Part shown: positions 1 through 8,134 of the stretch, piece by piece
Position numbering within the stretch: the stretch's first letter is position 1
How the letters are laid out: each line of letters starts with the position of its first letter
From: an uncultured Elusimicrobia bacterium
Lineage (GTDB): Bacteria > Elusimicrobiota > Elusimicrobia > Elusimicrobiales > UBA9959
DNA length: 44,685 bases
NCBI GenBank assembly: GCA_903867985.1
Contig: CAIPTO010000032.1
Coordinates: forward strand, 1-44,685
Reading direction: 5' to 3'
The notes under the pieces: generated by a model
Databases searched by the model: none
What the model saw: the letters and a program-made list of their open reading frames with translations, nothing else
Told to the model about the DNA's origin: nothing
Position numbers and translations under genes: made by a program

Positions 1-161
1 CAAGCGTCCCGGGGAAAGACCATCCATGGAGGAGGTTTATTCCCGCAAAAAAAACGGTGCAACAGCCAGTATTAAGCAGTCAGCCATCATGACATTTCTA
101 AAAAACTTAAACCATGACATTTTAACTTGCTTGCAACAGACCTCGGGAAGCCTAAAGAGGC

Positions 162-1610
162 TTAGAAAGATTCAGGGTACACCCATTTTTGGAACACTTT
201 ATTAGTGGCCCTTTTATCTTTTAACAAATTAAAAACAGCCTCAAAAACCCCTTTCAGGAATTTGCAGCGCTCATTGGCCGGCATATAACCCCAGAGACTG
301 CCCTGGGTCTGGTAATTATATACCGGGCATACGCCGCAGTAAGGCCGCCAGACGCAGCGCGCGCACATCGGCTGAGAGTCCAGGCAGGAAGCCGCGGCGC
401 AGGCCTTAACCGCGGCGGAAGAAACAACGCCGGCATAGGTGTCCTTAAAAATATTCCCTATCCTGAAAATGGGGTCCCCCTGCCAAGCCAGCATCCGAGC
501 CTCGTCGCAGGTATATATATCCCCGTTAAAATTATAGGCAAGCTGTCCGAGCCCCGCCCCGCAAGGACAGCGAAGATCCACATACTTATTGTCTTCAAAT
601 CCTAACACTTTTTTAAGTATGAGAAAGGCCGTTTTTTCTTTTAAAAAAATCCCTTTTTTATTCAGTTCCACTACGCGCGCCAGGCTGTTACGATAGAACT
701 GCGAGAACTCTCCGGAGGTGTAACCTGCTGTCTTCCAGATAGTACGGGCAAAACCGATTGGCGTTAGTGGCCTGACAAAAACGGAATGAAGCCCCAACCG
801 CGCGTATTCGTCTATAATCTCCCTTTCCCGGCCAAGAGAGTAGCGGGAAACCGTCAGCAGCGCGCTGGGGCCGCAGTCGGAATCCTTTCCACACCGCTTT
901 CGGAAATATTTTATCCACTTTACTGTCACCGCATGGGAACCGCCGCCTCCGGCACGGAGCGGGCGGTTCCGGTCGTGAAGGTCCGCCGGACCGTCCAGCG
1001 AGGTGCAGAGAGCGACCCCGTGCCGGATGAGAAATGAGGCTTTCTCTTCGGTCATCAGGCTGAAGTTTGACACCAGCGCGAATTTTATTTCTTTGCCGGC
1101 GGCAGCGGCTTTGCGCTCACCATAGACGACGGCTTCTCTAAGCGCGGCCCAGTTAAGCAGTGGTTCTCCGCCCTGGAATTCCACGGTGAGACCCGGACCG
1201 GGTGCGTTGAGGGCGAAATCCAGGCTTTTGTGAACCGCACGGATATCCATATCGGTCCCGCCAGCCGCGGCCCCGGCCGCGCCCGCCTGACAATAAAGAC
1301 ACTTATGATTGCAGCGCAGGGTGAGCACCATAATATGGAGGCCCGGCCCCCGGCGCACATAAGCGTTGGACTGCCCCCACTTGGCCGCCTGGTCTTCAAA
1401 ATCCAGCATGTCCCGGGCGAATCCCTTGTCGCGCAACTCGTTCAGCGCCGGAGAGGCCTGAAGCGTCCCGGTGCGCGAGAACCGCCTGAACTGCGCGGCG
1501 CTGAGACGCATGTGCTCCCCCGCGTCATTGGTCATCAGGTAATCTCCGCCCAATTTAGCCCAGTAAATATGCGGGGGGGCTTTGATGTCGGCGTTTTTTT
1601 TGGCAGTCAT
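162..1610 (-). CDS. HxsB-like radical SAM/SPASM maturase (copy 1)
   Basis: Cytosolic radical SAM enzyme of 482 aa, predicted to modify a peptide or protein substrate. The SAM-binding cluster motif C-x3-C-x2-C is at C100/C104/C107, followed by GGEP at 147-150. A Cys-rich SPASM region lies at about 348-449 (C348, C350, C368, C409, C416, C419, C425, C428, C449). The N-terminal YLMTNDAGEH stretch, EFQGGEPLLNW, STSLDGP-like and VFVRPLTP-like motifs and the terminal PYCG...TQG segment match my memory of the HxsB family of His-Xaa-Ser systems. It is closely related to the copy at 13559-15016 but has no HxsD gene beside it inside the window. It has no clear Shine-Dalgarno. A possible promoter lies directly after the ygeW terminator, which would give an almost leaderless mRNA. 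The family call is firm for radical SAM/SPASM and good for HxsB-like. The substrate is unknown. Confidence 0.85.
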   Translation of the reverse strand: MTAKKNADIKAPPHIYWAKLGGDYLMTNDAGEHMRLSAAQFRRFSRTGTLQASPALNELRDKGFARDMLDFEDQAAKWGQSNAYVRRGPGLHIMVLTLRCNHKCLYCQAGAAGAAAGGTDMDIRAVHKSLDFALNAPGPGLTVEFQGGEPLLNWAALREAVVYGERKAAAAGKEIKFALVSNFSLMTEEKASFLIRHGVALCTSLDGPADLHDRNRPLRAGGGGSHAVTVKWIKYFRKRCGKDSDCGPSALLTVSRYSLGREREIIDEYARLGLHSVFVRPLTPIGFARTIWKTAGYTSGEFSQFYRNSLARVVELNKKGIFLKEKTAFLILKKVLGFEDNKYVDLRCPCGAGLGQLAYNFNGDIYTCDEARMLAWQGDPIFRIGNIFKDTYAGVVSSAAVKACAAASCLDSQPMCARCVWRPYCGVCPVYNYQTQGSLWGYMPANERCKFLKGVFEAVFNLLKDKRATNKVFQKWVYPESF

Positions 1611-1620
1611 TTTAATCAGA

Positions 1621-1649
1621 ATTATGTTACCCCTGAAGTTTCAGGTAAA
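1621..1649 (-). promoter_or_regulatory. Possible promoter of the HxsB-like gene
   Basis: On the minus strand TTTACC (1649-1644) and CATAAT (1626-1621) are separated by 17 bases, ending 10 bases before the ATG at 1610. Transcription would start only a few bases before the start codon, which would fit the absence of a Shine-Dalgarno. The -35 overlaps the T tract of the ygeW terminator, and the spacer holds the palindrome CCTGAA-AC-TTCAGG. This is inferred from consensus only. Confidence 0.35.
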
Positions 1650-1683
1650 AAAGGCGCCGCAGGGGTTGAAAGCCCGCGGCGCC
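1647..1683 (-). terminator. Intrinsic terminator after ygeW-like gene
   Basis: Read on the minus strand, GGCGCCGC (1683-1676) pairs perfectly with GCGGCGCC (1660-1653) across a 15-base loop and is followed at once by six T (1652-1647). It starts about 20 bases after the ygeW stop codon, so it should separate that gene from the downstream HxsB-like gene. Confidence 0.85.
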
Positions 1684-1704
1684 CCTGTGATCCTGAACCT
1701 GAAA

Positions 1705-2718
1705 TTAAGGCCTGCCGCCCATGATGAGCGCCAGTATGGCCTTCACCGTGTGCAGCCGGTTCTCGGCCTGGTCAAACACCACGCTTTGCGGCCCGTCTAT
1801 CACGGCATCTTCCACTTCGGCGCCCCGATCAGCCGGAAGCGGGTGCATATAGACGGCGTCTTTGTGCGCCATCTTCATGCGTTTCTCGGTGCAGACCCAA
1901 TTTTTATATTTGGCCAGGATCTTCATGCCGGTATCTTTCTTGTCGGCTTCCGGCACATTGATGTCTTTTAAGTGCTGGTGACAGCCCCAGGACTTAGGGT
2001 ACACGATATGTGCGCCCTTGAAAGCTTCGTCCATGTTATGGGTAACCTTGAACTTAGCGCCGGTGTCTTTGGCGAACCTTTGAGCGTCTTCCATGGTCTT
2101 GGGGATAAGATTGAATTCTTTCGGGTAGGCCAGCGTCACGTCCACACCGAACCGCGGCAGCAGCGTGATGAGGCCCTGTGGCACTGAGAGGGGCCGCGCG
2201 TAGGCCGGGGCGTAGGTCCAGGAGACTACGCATTTCATACCCTTCAAATTGCCACCGAACTTTTCCTGCATGGTCATAAGATCGGCTATGGATTGACAGG
2301 GATGATCCACGTCGCATTGAAGATTGGTCACCGGGATCTCGGCTTCCTTGGCGACTTCGCGGATATATTTATTGCCGATGCCGTAGAAGCAGTTGCGGAT
2401 GGCGATACCGTGACCGTAGCGGGAAAGGACCTTGCCGGTGTCTTTAGGCGTCTCGCCGTGCGAGATCTGCATCTTATCGGGAGTGAGATCGTGAGCGTGA
2501 CCGCCCAGTTGGGTCATTGCGGCCTCGGTGGAATTGCGGGTGCGGGTGGATTGTTCAAAGAACATCATGAACAGGGTTTTATCCTGCAGTATCCTGTGCG
2601 CTTCACCAAGGGAAAATTTTATTTTAAGATACTTGGCGACTTCGAGCACCGTCTCGAGCTCTTCCTTGCTCCAGTCCACGGTCTCGATCCAGTCTTTTCC
2701 TCTTAACATTGATTTCAT
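1705..2718 (-). CDS. ygeW: YgeW-type (knotted) carbamoyltransferase
   Basis: 337 aa member of the aspartate/ornithine carbamoyltransferase superfamily, cytosolic. The carbamoyl-phosphate loop STRTR is at residues 57-61. NLQCDVDHPCQS, the PLSVPQG segment, the VYPKSW motif and MHPLPAD near the C-terminus follow E. coli YgeW rather than classical OTCase/ATCase. YgeW-like enzymes have a knotted fold and an unsettled substrate; no carbamoyl acceptor is proven. It is the usual neighbour of ygeX and ygeY in purine/selenium-linked catabolic clusters. Here a ygeY-like gene lies 564 bases upstream on the same strand, and ygeX is absent. A GAGGAGG Shine-Dalgarno sits 11 bases before the chosen ATG. A second in-frame ATG is three codons in. 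Confidence 0.85.
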   Translation of the reverse strand: MKSMLRGKDWIETVDWSKEELETVLEVAKYLKIKFSLGEAHRILQDKTLFMMFFEQSTRTRNSTEAAMTQLGGHAHDLTPDKMQISHGETPKDTGKVLSRYGHGIAIRNCFYGIGNKYIREVAKEAEIPVTNLQCDVDHPCQSIADLMTMQEKFGGNLKGMKCVVSWTYAPAYARPLSVPQGLITLLPRFGVDVTLAYPKEFNLIPKTMEDAQRFAKDTGAKFKVTHNMDEAFKGAHIVYPKSWGCHQHLKDINVPEADKKDTGMKILAKYKNWVCTEKRMKMAHKDAVYMHPLPADRGAEVEDAVIDGPQSVVFDQAENRLHTVKAILALIMGGRP

Positions 2719-2838
2719 AAGCTGTTACGCCTCCTCAGGATGGAATGGTTACTTTTAGCAGCACCAGTGTCAGGGGCGCGCGGCATACTACCCTACGGGC
2801 CTGCGTAATTATTTTACCACTTTTCGGCGGCCTTGAAT

Positions 2839-3153
2839 TTATTTGCCGGTTTTTTGGGGTTTTTGGATCGTCAGGCCGGTTTTTTTTATAACCTTCCTGT
2901 ATTCTTTACCGGTCGCAGCCCAGTCCACAGTCTCAACCCTGAACGGAAGGCCGGCGCCGGTAAACGCCGTGGAAAGTTTTTCCAGGCGCAGCGGGGTAAG
3001 CGGCTGCGAGGTCATTACTGCGAGGTCCAGATAAGAAAATTTTTTTGCGGTCCCCTCCGCTCTTGAACCGTAACACAGCACCTCATATTCCGGAACATTG
3101 CCGGCGAGTATGCGTTTTACTTTTTTAAGATAATCAGGTTTTAGATCGATCAT
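2839..3153 (-). CDS. MNT-type minimal nucleotidyltransferase domain protein
   Basis: 104 aa protein made of a single nucleotidyltransferase-fold segment: CYGSRAEGTAKKFSYLDLAV at about 27-46 gives the GS-x10-D-x-D-like pattern, although the second acidic residue is replaced (LDLAV). Such small proteins (MntA/MenA-like) often pair with a HEPN toxin, but no HEPN gene is adjacent here. It sits between ygeW- and ygeY-like genes on the same strand. There is no Shine-Dalgarno (AAATTATG start context). The loss of one metal-binding Asp could mean weak or no catalysis. Function is not assignable beyond the fold. Confidence 0.65.
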   Translation of the reverse strand: MIDLKPDYLKKVKRILAGNVPEYEVLCYGSRAEGTAKKFSYLDLAVMTSQPLTPLRLEKLSTAFTGAGLPFRVETVDWAATGKEYRKVIKKTGLTIQKPQKTGK

Positions 3154-3241
3154 AATTTATCCGGTCAGAGGTCTGGCGGACGCGCGCTCAGCCGTCCATA
3201 CCTATTTTCTAGCAAATGCCGACGGGCTTAGCAACAAGAAT

Positions 3242-3277
3242 AGTGGTCAGTAAATTTTTCACTATCTGCTGACCACT
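3242..3277. other. Stem-loop downstream of ygeY-like gene
   Basis: AGTGGTCAG (3242-3250) and CTGACCACT (3269-3277) are perfect 9-base inverted arms around an 18-base loop, starting 5 bases after the ygeY stop on the minus strand. No real T tract follows on the minus strand, so termination is doubtful. The GTGGT/ACCAC words recur in other intergenic spacers of this window (33250-33350, 34840-34866). Confidence 0.5.
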
Positions 3278-3281
3278 GGTT

Positions 3282-4469
3282 TTACAGGTACTGTGTTATT
3301 GCGGCGTAGAACACAGCCGACTTTACCAGATGGTCTACCGGCATATTCTCGTTAACAGTATGAGCGTATATCTCATTGGACGGCCCGAAACCGATGGTCG
3401 GGATATTAAGCCGGCCGGCGGTGGCCACGCCGTTGGTGGAGAACACCCATTTATCCACTACCGGCTTTTTGCCCAGAGCGACGATGCCGGCCTTCACTCC
3501 GGCCTGCACCAGTTTATGATTTTCCGGCAGCACCCAGGTGGGGAAATATTTTTCCTGGCCCACTTTCAGCCCCGTCCAGGCCATCGCATCGTAGTAAAGC
3601 ACTTCCACTTTAGCCCCGGCCTTTTTAACCGCGGGCAGGCGCTTTATCTCTTCCACGGAAGATTTAAGCGTCTCGCCAAGCGTCAGACGCCTGTCCAGAT
3701 ATATAGTGCATTCGTCTGGCACCGCGTTCAGCGACGGCGTCTTGCACTCAACGGAGGTGACGACCACGGTACCCTTACCCAGGAATTTATCTTTTCTGAG
3801 CTTCGGGTTCAAAGCGGTGATCTGCTCTATAATAGCGGACATTTTTACCACGGCGTTATCGCCGCGCTCCGGGGCGGAAGCGTGGCAGGAACGACCCTTC
3901 GTTACCACCTTCATTTCCATCCGGCCGCGATGGCCGCGGTAGACGGCCAGGTTGGTAGGCTCGGTCAGCACGACAAAATCCGGCTTTATTTTTTCCTTAT
4001 TAATAATGTGGAGGAGCGGCAGACCGTCGCAATCCTCTTCCATGACGGAGCCGACGGCCATGTAAGTGTAATCACCCTCAAGCCCCAGCTCCTTTATCAG
4101 CTTCCCGCCGTAAACCATTGAGACCATCGAGAGCTTCTGGTCGGTGGCGCCTCGCCCGTAAATTGTGTCGTTTTTAAAGACCCCGCCGAAAGGATCTATC
4201 TTCCAGGCGGTCTTGTCCCCGATGCCCACGGTATCTATGTGGGCGTCTATCATGATCTTTTTTTTGCCGTGGCCGATGAAGCCTATTATGTTCCCCATAG
4301 CGTCGATCTTTATTTTATCAAAGCCTACCTTTATCATCTCTTTTTTTATCCGGGTCACCAGGCTCCCTTCCTGCATTGAAAAACTGGGAATGCGGATAAG
4401 GTCCCGGGCAAAAGCTATCATGTCTTTTCTGTGTTTTGAAACGGCGGTATTGAGTTTATTAAGGTCCAT
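3282..4469 (-). CDS. ygeY: YgeY-type M20 family metallohydrolase
   Basis: 395 aa cytosolic zinc-dependent amidohydrolase/peptidase of the M20 (ArgE/DapE/carboxypeptidase) family. Metal and catalytic motifs visible: DAHIDT with H77 and D79, D110 in GATDQK, the E144-E145 pair in MEED, and a late HTVNE motif near the C-terminus. Length and motif spacing match YgeY, the putative selenium-metabolism-linked hydrolase encoded with ygeW and ygeX in E. coli. The natural substrate is unknown. A GGAGG Shine-Dalgarno with good spacing precedes the ATG. The ygeW-like gene downstream supports the assignment over generic DapE/ArgE. Confidence 0.85.
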   Translation of the reverse strand: MDLNKLNTAVSKHRKDMIAFARDLIRIPSFSMQEGSLVTRIKKEMIKVGFDKIKIDAMGNIIGFIGHGKKKIMIDAHIDTVGIGDKTAWKIDPFGGVFKNDTIYGRGATDQKLSMVSMVYGGKLIKELGLEGDYTYMAVGSVMEEDCDGLPLLHIINKEKIKPDFVVLTEPTNLAVYRGHRGRMEMKVVTKGRSCHASAPERGDNAVVKMSAIIEQITALNPKLRKDKFLGKGTVVVTSVECKTPSLNAVPDECTIYLDRRLTLGETLKSSVEEIKRLPAVKKAGAKVEVLYYDAMAWTGLKVGQEKYFPTWVLPENHKLVQAGVKAGIVALGKKPVVDKWVFSTNGVATAGRLNIPTIGFGPSNEIYAHTVNENMPVDHLVKSAVFYAAITQYL

Positions 4470-4622
4470 GATTCCTCCGTGATCGACTGAAAAACAACGT
4501 CAGGCAGCCGGCAAATAACAAACAGCCGCAACAATCTCCGCCCACCGCCCGCTATTTACCTTCTGCTACATTGTATTTAAAGACTGCCGGCCTTGTAAAA
4601 TCTTTTTTACCCCGATGCGACA

Positions 4623-5873
4623 TCACAGGAAGGAGAGATATTTATCCAGCGCTTCCACAAAAGCGTCTATATCGCCCTTTGAGGTGTGTATGAAGAAAGA
4701 GATCCGCGCTGTCTCGCCTATGCCGCTCAGCAATGAAGCGAGGTCCGCGCAGTGGCGCCCGGTACGGATGGCCACAAAGCGGTCTTTTAAATAGTTGTTA
4801 AGGAAAATGTTGAGGTCTGCAGGCGCGAACGCGCCTTTGACGGGCACAAAGGAAAGCAGGGCGCCGCGCTCAAGGTCGCCTGGCTCGCCGAGTATTTTTA
4901 TTTGTCTGAAGCCGGCAAGCGCGGCGAAGGCGTGCCGCGAGAGCTTGATCATATGGGCGCGCACCGCTTCCGGGCCGACCGCTTTAAGCGTTTCAAAGGC
5001 CTTGGCCAGGCCGATGGCGCCGGCGTAGTTTTGTATGCCGGCCTCAAACCCCTGATAATCACCCAGATATTCCACTTTAAAGCCGCGGCCCGAGAAGTCC
5101 ACCTTTTTAACCACCCCGCCTCCGACTTTAAAATGTTTAAGCCGGGCCAGCATGCCATCCCTGATCCAAAGTACGCCTATACCGAAAGGGGCGCCCAGCT
5201 TATGCCCGGAAAAAGCCAGGGCGTCCGCGCCTGACTCCTGCGCCAGCACGGGGTGAGTGGGCGCGTACTGAGCGTCGTCGGCAAATACGGCCGCGCCGGC
5301 CGCCCTGGCCATAGCCGCCATCTTGCCGAACTCCGTGACGCCGCCGGTGAAATTGGAGGCGCGGGTGGCGGCCACCAAAGCGGTTTTTTTGTTCAACATC
5401 CGCCCGAAAGCGTCCAGATCCGGCTTAAGATCTTTAAGGGGCATAACCCTGAGTTTTATTTTTCCGGTCTTTGAAAGGTTGTAAAAAGGCAGGAAAACGC
5501 TGTTATGTTCCAGCGGCGAGAGTATAACCTCGTTCTTTGCCGGAGTGAACGGGAAAGCCCCGGCGAAAATATTCACGGTTTCGGTGGTGCCGCTGGTGAA
5601 GATGATCTCCCCCGGCGAGGCGGCGCCCACGAATTCGGCCGCGGCGGACCGGGCCGCGGTGTACTTCTCCTCAACAGCCCTGGCCAGCGCGTGCGAGGAG
5701 CGCTTGCCGCCGCAACCACCCAGATCCAGCAGAAATTCCTTCTGCGCTTCGGCGGCCGACTTCATCTTAAGCGCGGTGCACGCGCTGTCGAGATATATCA
5801 TCTTTCGCCCGCCGAACCTGCGTTCTAGCGCCGGAAACTCACCGGTGAGCGGCAAAGTTATTTTTTTGTTCAT
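4623..5873 (-). CDS. SufS/CsdA-like cysteine desulfurase (class V aminotransferase)
   Basis: PLP enzyme of 416 aa expected to release sulfur from cysteine as a persulfide, possibly for Fe-S cluster supply. The PLP lysine lies in the AFSGHKLGAP motif, and the catalytic cysteine is in RTGRHCADL near the C-terminus, the position of the SufS RxGHHCA loop. A DSACTALK-like N-terminal substrate motif and TSGTTETVN are also present. The start at 5873 is chosen because its ATG overlaps the stop of the upstream radical SAM gene (ATGA), and an AAGGA sequence precedes it. A longer in-frame start at 5963 would overlap the neighbour heavily. Translational coupling to a radical SAM gene suggests a role in maturing local Fe-S enzymes. 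SufB/C/D partners are not in the window. Confidence 0.85.
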   Translation of the reverse strand: MNKKITLPLTGEFPALERRFGGRKMIYLDSACTALKMKSAAEAQKEFLLDLGGCGGKRSSHALARAVEEKYTAARSAAAEFVGAASPGEIIFTSGTTETVNIFAGAFPFTPAKNEVILSPLEHNSVFLPFYNLSKTGKIKLRVMPLKDLKPDLDAFGRMLNKKTALVAATRASNFTGGVTEFGKMAAMARAAGAAVFADDAQYAPTHPVLAQESGADALAFSGHKLGAPFGIGVLWIRDGMLARLKHFKVGGGVVKKVDFSGRGFKVEYLGDYQGFEAGIQNYAGAIGLAKAFETLKAVGPEAVRAHMIKLSRHAFAALAGFRQIKILGEPGDLERGALLSFVPVKGAFAPADLNIFLNNYLKDRFVAIRTGRHCADLASLLSGIGETARISFFIHTSKGDIDAFVEALDKYLSFL

Positions 5874-6733
5874 ACCTGATTCCTTCCGCGCAGCGAGTGG
5901 TGAACGGCGATATAATCTTTTCTGGGACCGGGACACAGCCTGAAAAAGCCGCAGCCTTTGCATTGCGGCACTTTTTCCTTTTCATCCAGATGCGGCCCCT
6001 TTATTCCGGCGCGCATCTTAGCCATATCCACGTTTTTAGCGTGATGCCGGCCAAGAAAACAGGGCGGGATATGATCTACGTCGCATTTGAGCCCTTTCTT
6101 GCCGCATAGGTCAAGGGCTTTCAGCAGATACGGCGCCGCCTTATGATATTCCGGGGTGAACCGGGAGCCTTCGGCACGGCCTATCCCTTTTATAAAGCTA
6201 AACTGCAGCCAGGAGAGACCCGTTAGTTTTTTTGCCGCGAAGGCGGCGAAGCAGGCTGTTTTTTTGCAGTTAAGTTCGGATATCACATGCGTCAGCCGCA
6301 CTTGCGCGCCGAGGGAAATAATTTTTTTCACCGCTTTTGTCCGCGCCGCAAAAGCGCCTTTTATCCCGGTGATCTTAAAGTCCAGCGCGGCGTTATGAGC
6401 CGGGAAATTAAAATTGAAATAGCCTTTGGCGGAATGAACGGCTTTAACCAGTATGGCCCGCTCTGCAGGCTTCATGCCTGCTATAAGCACGCCGTTGGTC
6501 TGCAGTTCCACTGTCCGCCCGGTCCTGGCGCAAAAGGTTATGACTTTGATAAGGTCCCCGAAATCCGCCAGTAAAGGTTCTCCGCCGGATATCTGCACCA
6601 GTCCGGGCTTCATCCCGGCGATCTCTTTCAGCCAGGAACCGATGTTCCCTTCGCCTTCAGCTTTCGCGTCAGCCGGGTAGGAGCAGAACACGCATTTCTG
6701 ATTGCAGCGCCTGAACAAGTGTATTAAAGACAT
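5870..6733 (-). CDS. HxsC-like radical SAM protein
   Basis: 287 aa radical SAM enzyme. The C-x3-C-x2-C cluster is at C10/C14/C17 with GGEP at 50-53. The C-terminal half has IPPCFLG followed by C258-x2-C261-x5-C267 and a Tyr seven residues on, an auxiliary-cluster pattern shared by five radical SAM proteins in this window, including the HxsC-like one at 12281-13168. The start is almost directly at the cluster motif, so the N-terminal lead is very short. It overlaps the downstream cysteine desulfurase gene by 4 bases and is served by the symmetric promoter at 6804-6873. The substrate is unknown. Confidence 0.85.
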   Translation of the reverse strand: MSLIHLFRRCNQKCVFCSYPADAKAEGEGNIGSWLKEIAGMKPGLVQISGGEPLLADFGDLIKVITFCARTGRTVELQTNGVLIAGMKPAERAILVKAVHSAKGYFNFNFPAHNAALDFKITGIKGAFAARTKAVKKIISLGAQVRLTHVISELNCKKTACFAAFAAKKLTGLSWLQFSFIKGIGRAEGSRFTPEYHKAAPYLLKALDLCGKKGLKCDVDHIPPCFLGRHHAKNVDMAKMRAGIKGPHLDEKEKVPQCKGCGFFRLCPGPRKDYIAVHHSLRGRNQV

Positions 6734-6803
6734 AGGCTTAAGTTATATTCTGTTCCGCACTGACTCCCCTGAACCCTGTCTCCGGGGCTTCCCTTTGAGA
6801 GGA

Positions 6804-6873
6804 TTGAAAAACAGGTGTCCTAAAATTATAATACAATTATTGTATTATAGCGGTAGTGACTTACTTTTTGCAA
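6804..6873. promoter_or_regulatory. Symmetric divergent promoter with shared palindromic -10
   Basis: Plus strand: TTGAAA (6804-6809), a 17-base spacer, then TATAAT (6827-6832). Minus strand: TTGCAA (6873-6868), an 18-base spacer, then TATAAT (6849-6844). The two -10 boxes form the ends of a 23-base palindrome (6827-6849; 11-base arms, 1-base centre). It lies between the divergent radical SAM genes at 5870-6733 and 6900-8108. Both predicted transcripts start inside the palindrome, so opening in one direction should exclude the other. The palindrome could also be an operator. Confidence 0.8.
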
Positions 6874-6899
6874 ATTTTAAGGCGCTTCTTTAAGTGTTT

Positions 6900-8108
6900 A
6901 TGAAAAAACTCCATCTTTCCCTCACCGGCCTCTGTAATGAGCGCTGCCTCTTCTGCACAAAAGCGGGTCAGGGCGGCCAGGGCGAATTATCCGCGGCGCA
7001 ATCCCTGCGTGTAATCTACGCGAAGCGCGCGGAGGGCTGCGACACTCTAATCTTCGACGGAGGTGAGCCGACCCTGCGGCCTGATCTGGGGGCCCTGGTC
7101 TGCGCGGCCATAAAAATGGGCTATCGCACTATAGCCGTTGTCACGAACGGCGTCGCGCTCGCTGATAAAAGCGTCACGGGCAGATTGTCGGCCTGTCATC
7201 CCGCCGCTACGCGCAAACTTGATTTCTGCGTGTCGCTGCATTCGCATCACGGGGATATTTCGGAGCGTCTCACCGGCTCGCAGGCGACATTTGAACGTAC
7301 CCTGGCGGGACTTGACAACATTCTTGAGGCGGGATTTTCAAAAGTGTCGGTATATCATGTCATAACCGAGCTGAACTACCGGGAGCTGCCGCAATTCGCC
7401 GATTTTGTCATAAGACGATTCCCAAAAGTCAGCGAGGTCACATTTTCCTATATTTTCCCATCAGGAGCCGCGCTGGAACACATGGAAATATATCCCCGGC
7501 TTTCAAAGGTCACCCCGTACTTCAGCGCCGCGGTGAAGAAACTTAAAAGAGCGCGCGTCCGCGTGGATCTCAGCGCCTGCGGCATGGTGCCGTTGTGCCT
7601 GCTCGGCGGCAATGAAGACCTTGCCGTGACGCAATATCTTGGCGATAATTCCGCTAATTCCGAAATTTACGACGCGACCAAGGCGGAGCCGTTTATTTTA
7701 TCATCCGCAGAATTCAGCCAGACTCACAAAGTGAAGTCCCGCCGCTGCAGGGCCTGCGTCCTGAACGAAATTTGCGGCGGGATATGGAAGATCTATGCCG
7801 CCCTGCACGGCGTTTCCGAATTGCGCCCGCTTAAATTGGCTCCGGCTTCGGGCCTGCGCAAGCGCGCCCCCGTCAGGATCTCAGCGGGGATGAGGGCCGG
7901 CGCGGATTTTATAGCTTTTCAGGAAGTTTGCATACGCGTTTACGCTGCCCGCAGGCACGGATATTCGCGCATCATATTTACCGGAAGTCACTGGCGTGAC
8001 CGCGCTGACATGCCGAAACTTATGGAATTTATTAACAAGCTTGGTTTAAAATTCGGCCCCCGAAAAGGAAAAATCCGGGCTATACCCGGAAGTTCCTCCG
8101 CGGCATAA
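6900..8108 (+). CDS. HxsC-like radical SAM protein with C-terminal extension
   Basis: 402 aa from the ATG at 6900; an in-frame GTG at 6894 is an alternative. Radical SAM cluster at C12/C16/C19, GGEP at 54-57. The later VPLCLLGG and C283-x2-C286-x5-C292 with a following GGIW...Y segment match the auxiliary motif of the other HxsC-like proteins here. About 110 residues follow that motif, including a segment rich in aromatic and basic residues, which the shorter relatives lack; I do not recognise it. The gene is transcribed away from the minus-strand locus by its own strong promoter. No convincing Shine-Dalgarno is seen (AAGG lies too far upstream). Confidence 0.85.
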   Translation: MKKLHLSLTGLCNERCLFCTKAGQGGQGELSAAQSLRVIYAKRAEGCDTLIFDGGEPTLRPDLGALVCAAIKMGYRTIAVVTNGVALADKSVTGRLSACHPAATRKLDFCVSLHSHHGDISERLTGSQATFERTLAGLDNILEAGFSKVSVYHVITELNYRELPQFADFVIRRFPKVSEVTFSYIFPSGAALEHMEIYPRLSKVTPYFSAAVKKLKRARVRVDLSACGMVPLCLLGGNEDLAVTQYLGDNSANSEIYDATKAEPFILSSAEFSQTHKVKSRRCRACVLNEICGGIWKIYAALHGVSELRPLKLAPASGLRKRAPVRISAGMRAGADFIAFQEVCIRVYAARRHGYSRIIFTGSHWRDRADMPKLMEFINKLGLKFGPRKGKIRAIPGSSSAA

Positions 8109-8116
8109 ACGCCGCG
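8099..8116. other. Hairpin with the stop codon in its loop
   Basis: CGCGGC (8099-8104) pairs with GCCGCG (8111-8116), and the loop ATAAAC contains the TAA stop of the radical SAM gene. No T tract follows. It is one of a series of stop-codon hairpins in this window. Confidence 0.5.
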
Positions 8117-8134
8117 ATCTCCGCCCATCAAGAT

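Noticed and set aside
2-205. Plus-strand open frame running in from the window edge (about 67 codons, ending at TAG 203-205)
   Set aside because: It has no recognisable domain, its codon use looks random, and it overlaps the 3' end of the HxsB-like gene by 44 bases. It could be the tail of an upstream gene but cannot be supported.
254-1724. Several long open frames opposite or out of phase with the HxsB-like gene (for example 1230-1724 plus strand)
   Set aside because: They are shadows of GC-rich coding sequence; the radical SAM frame has the conserved motifs.
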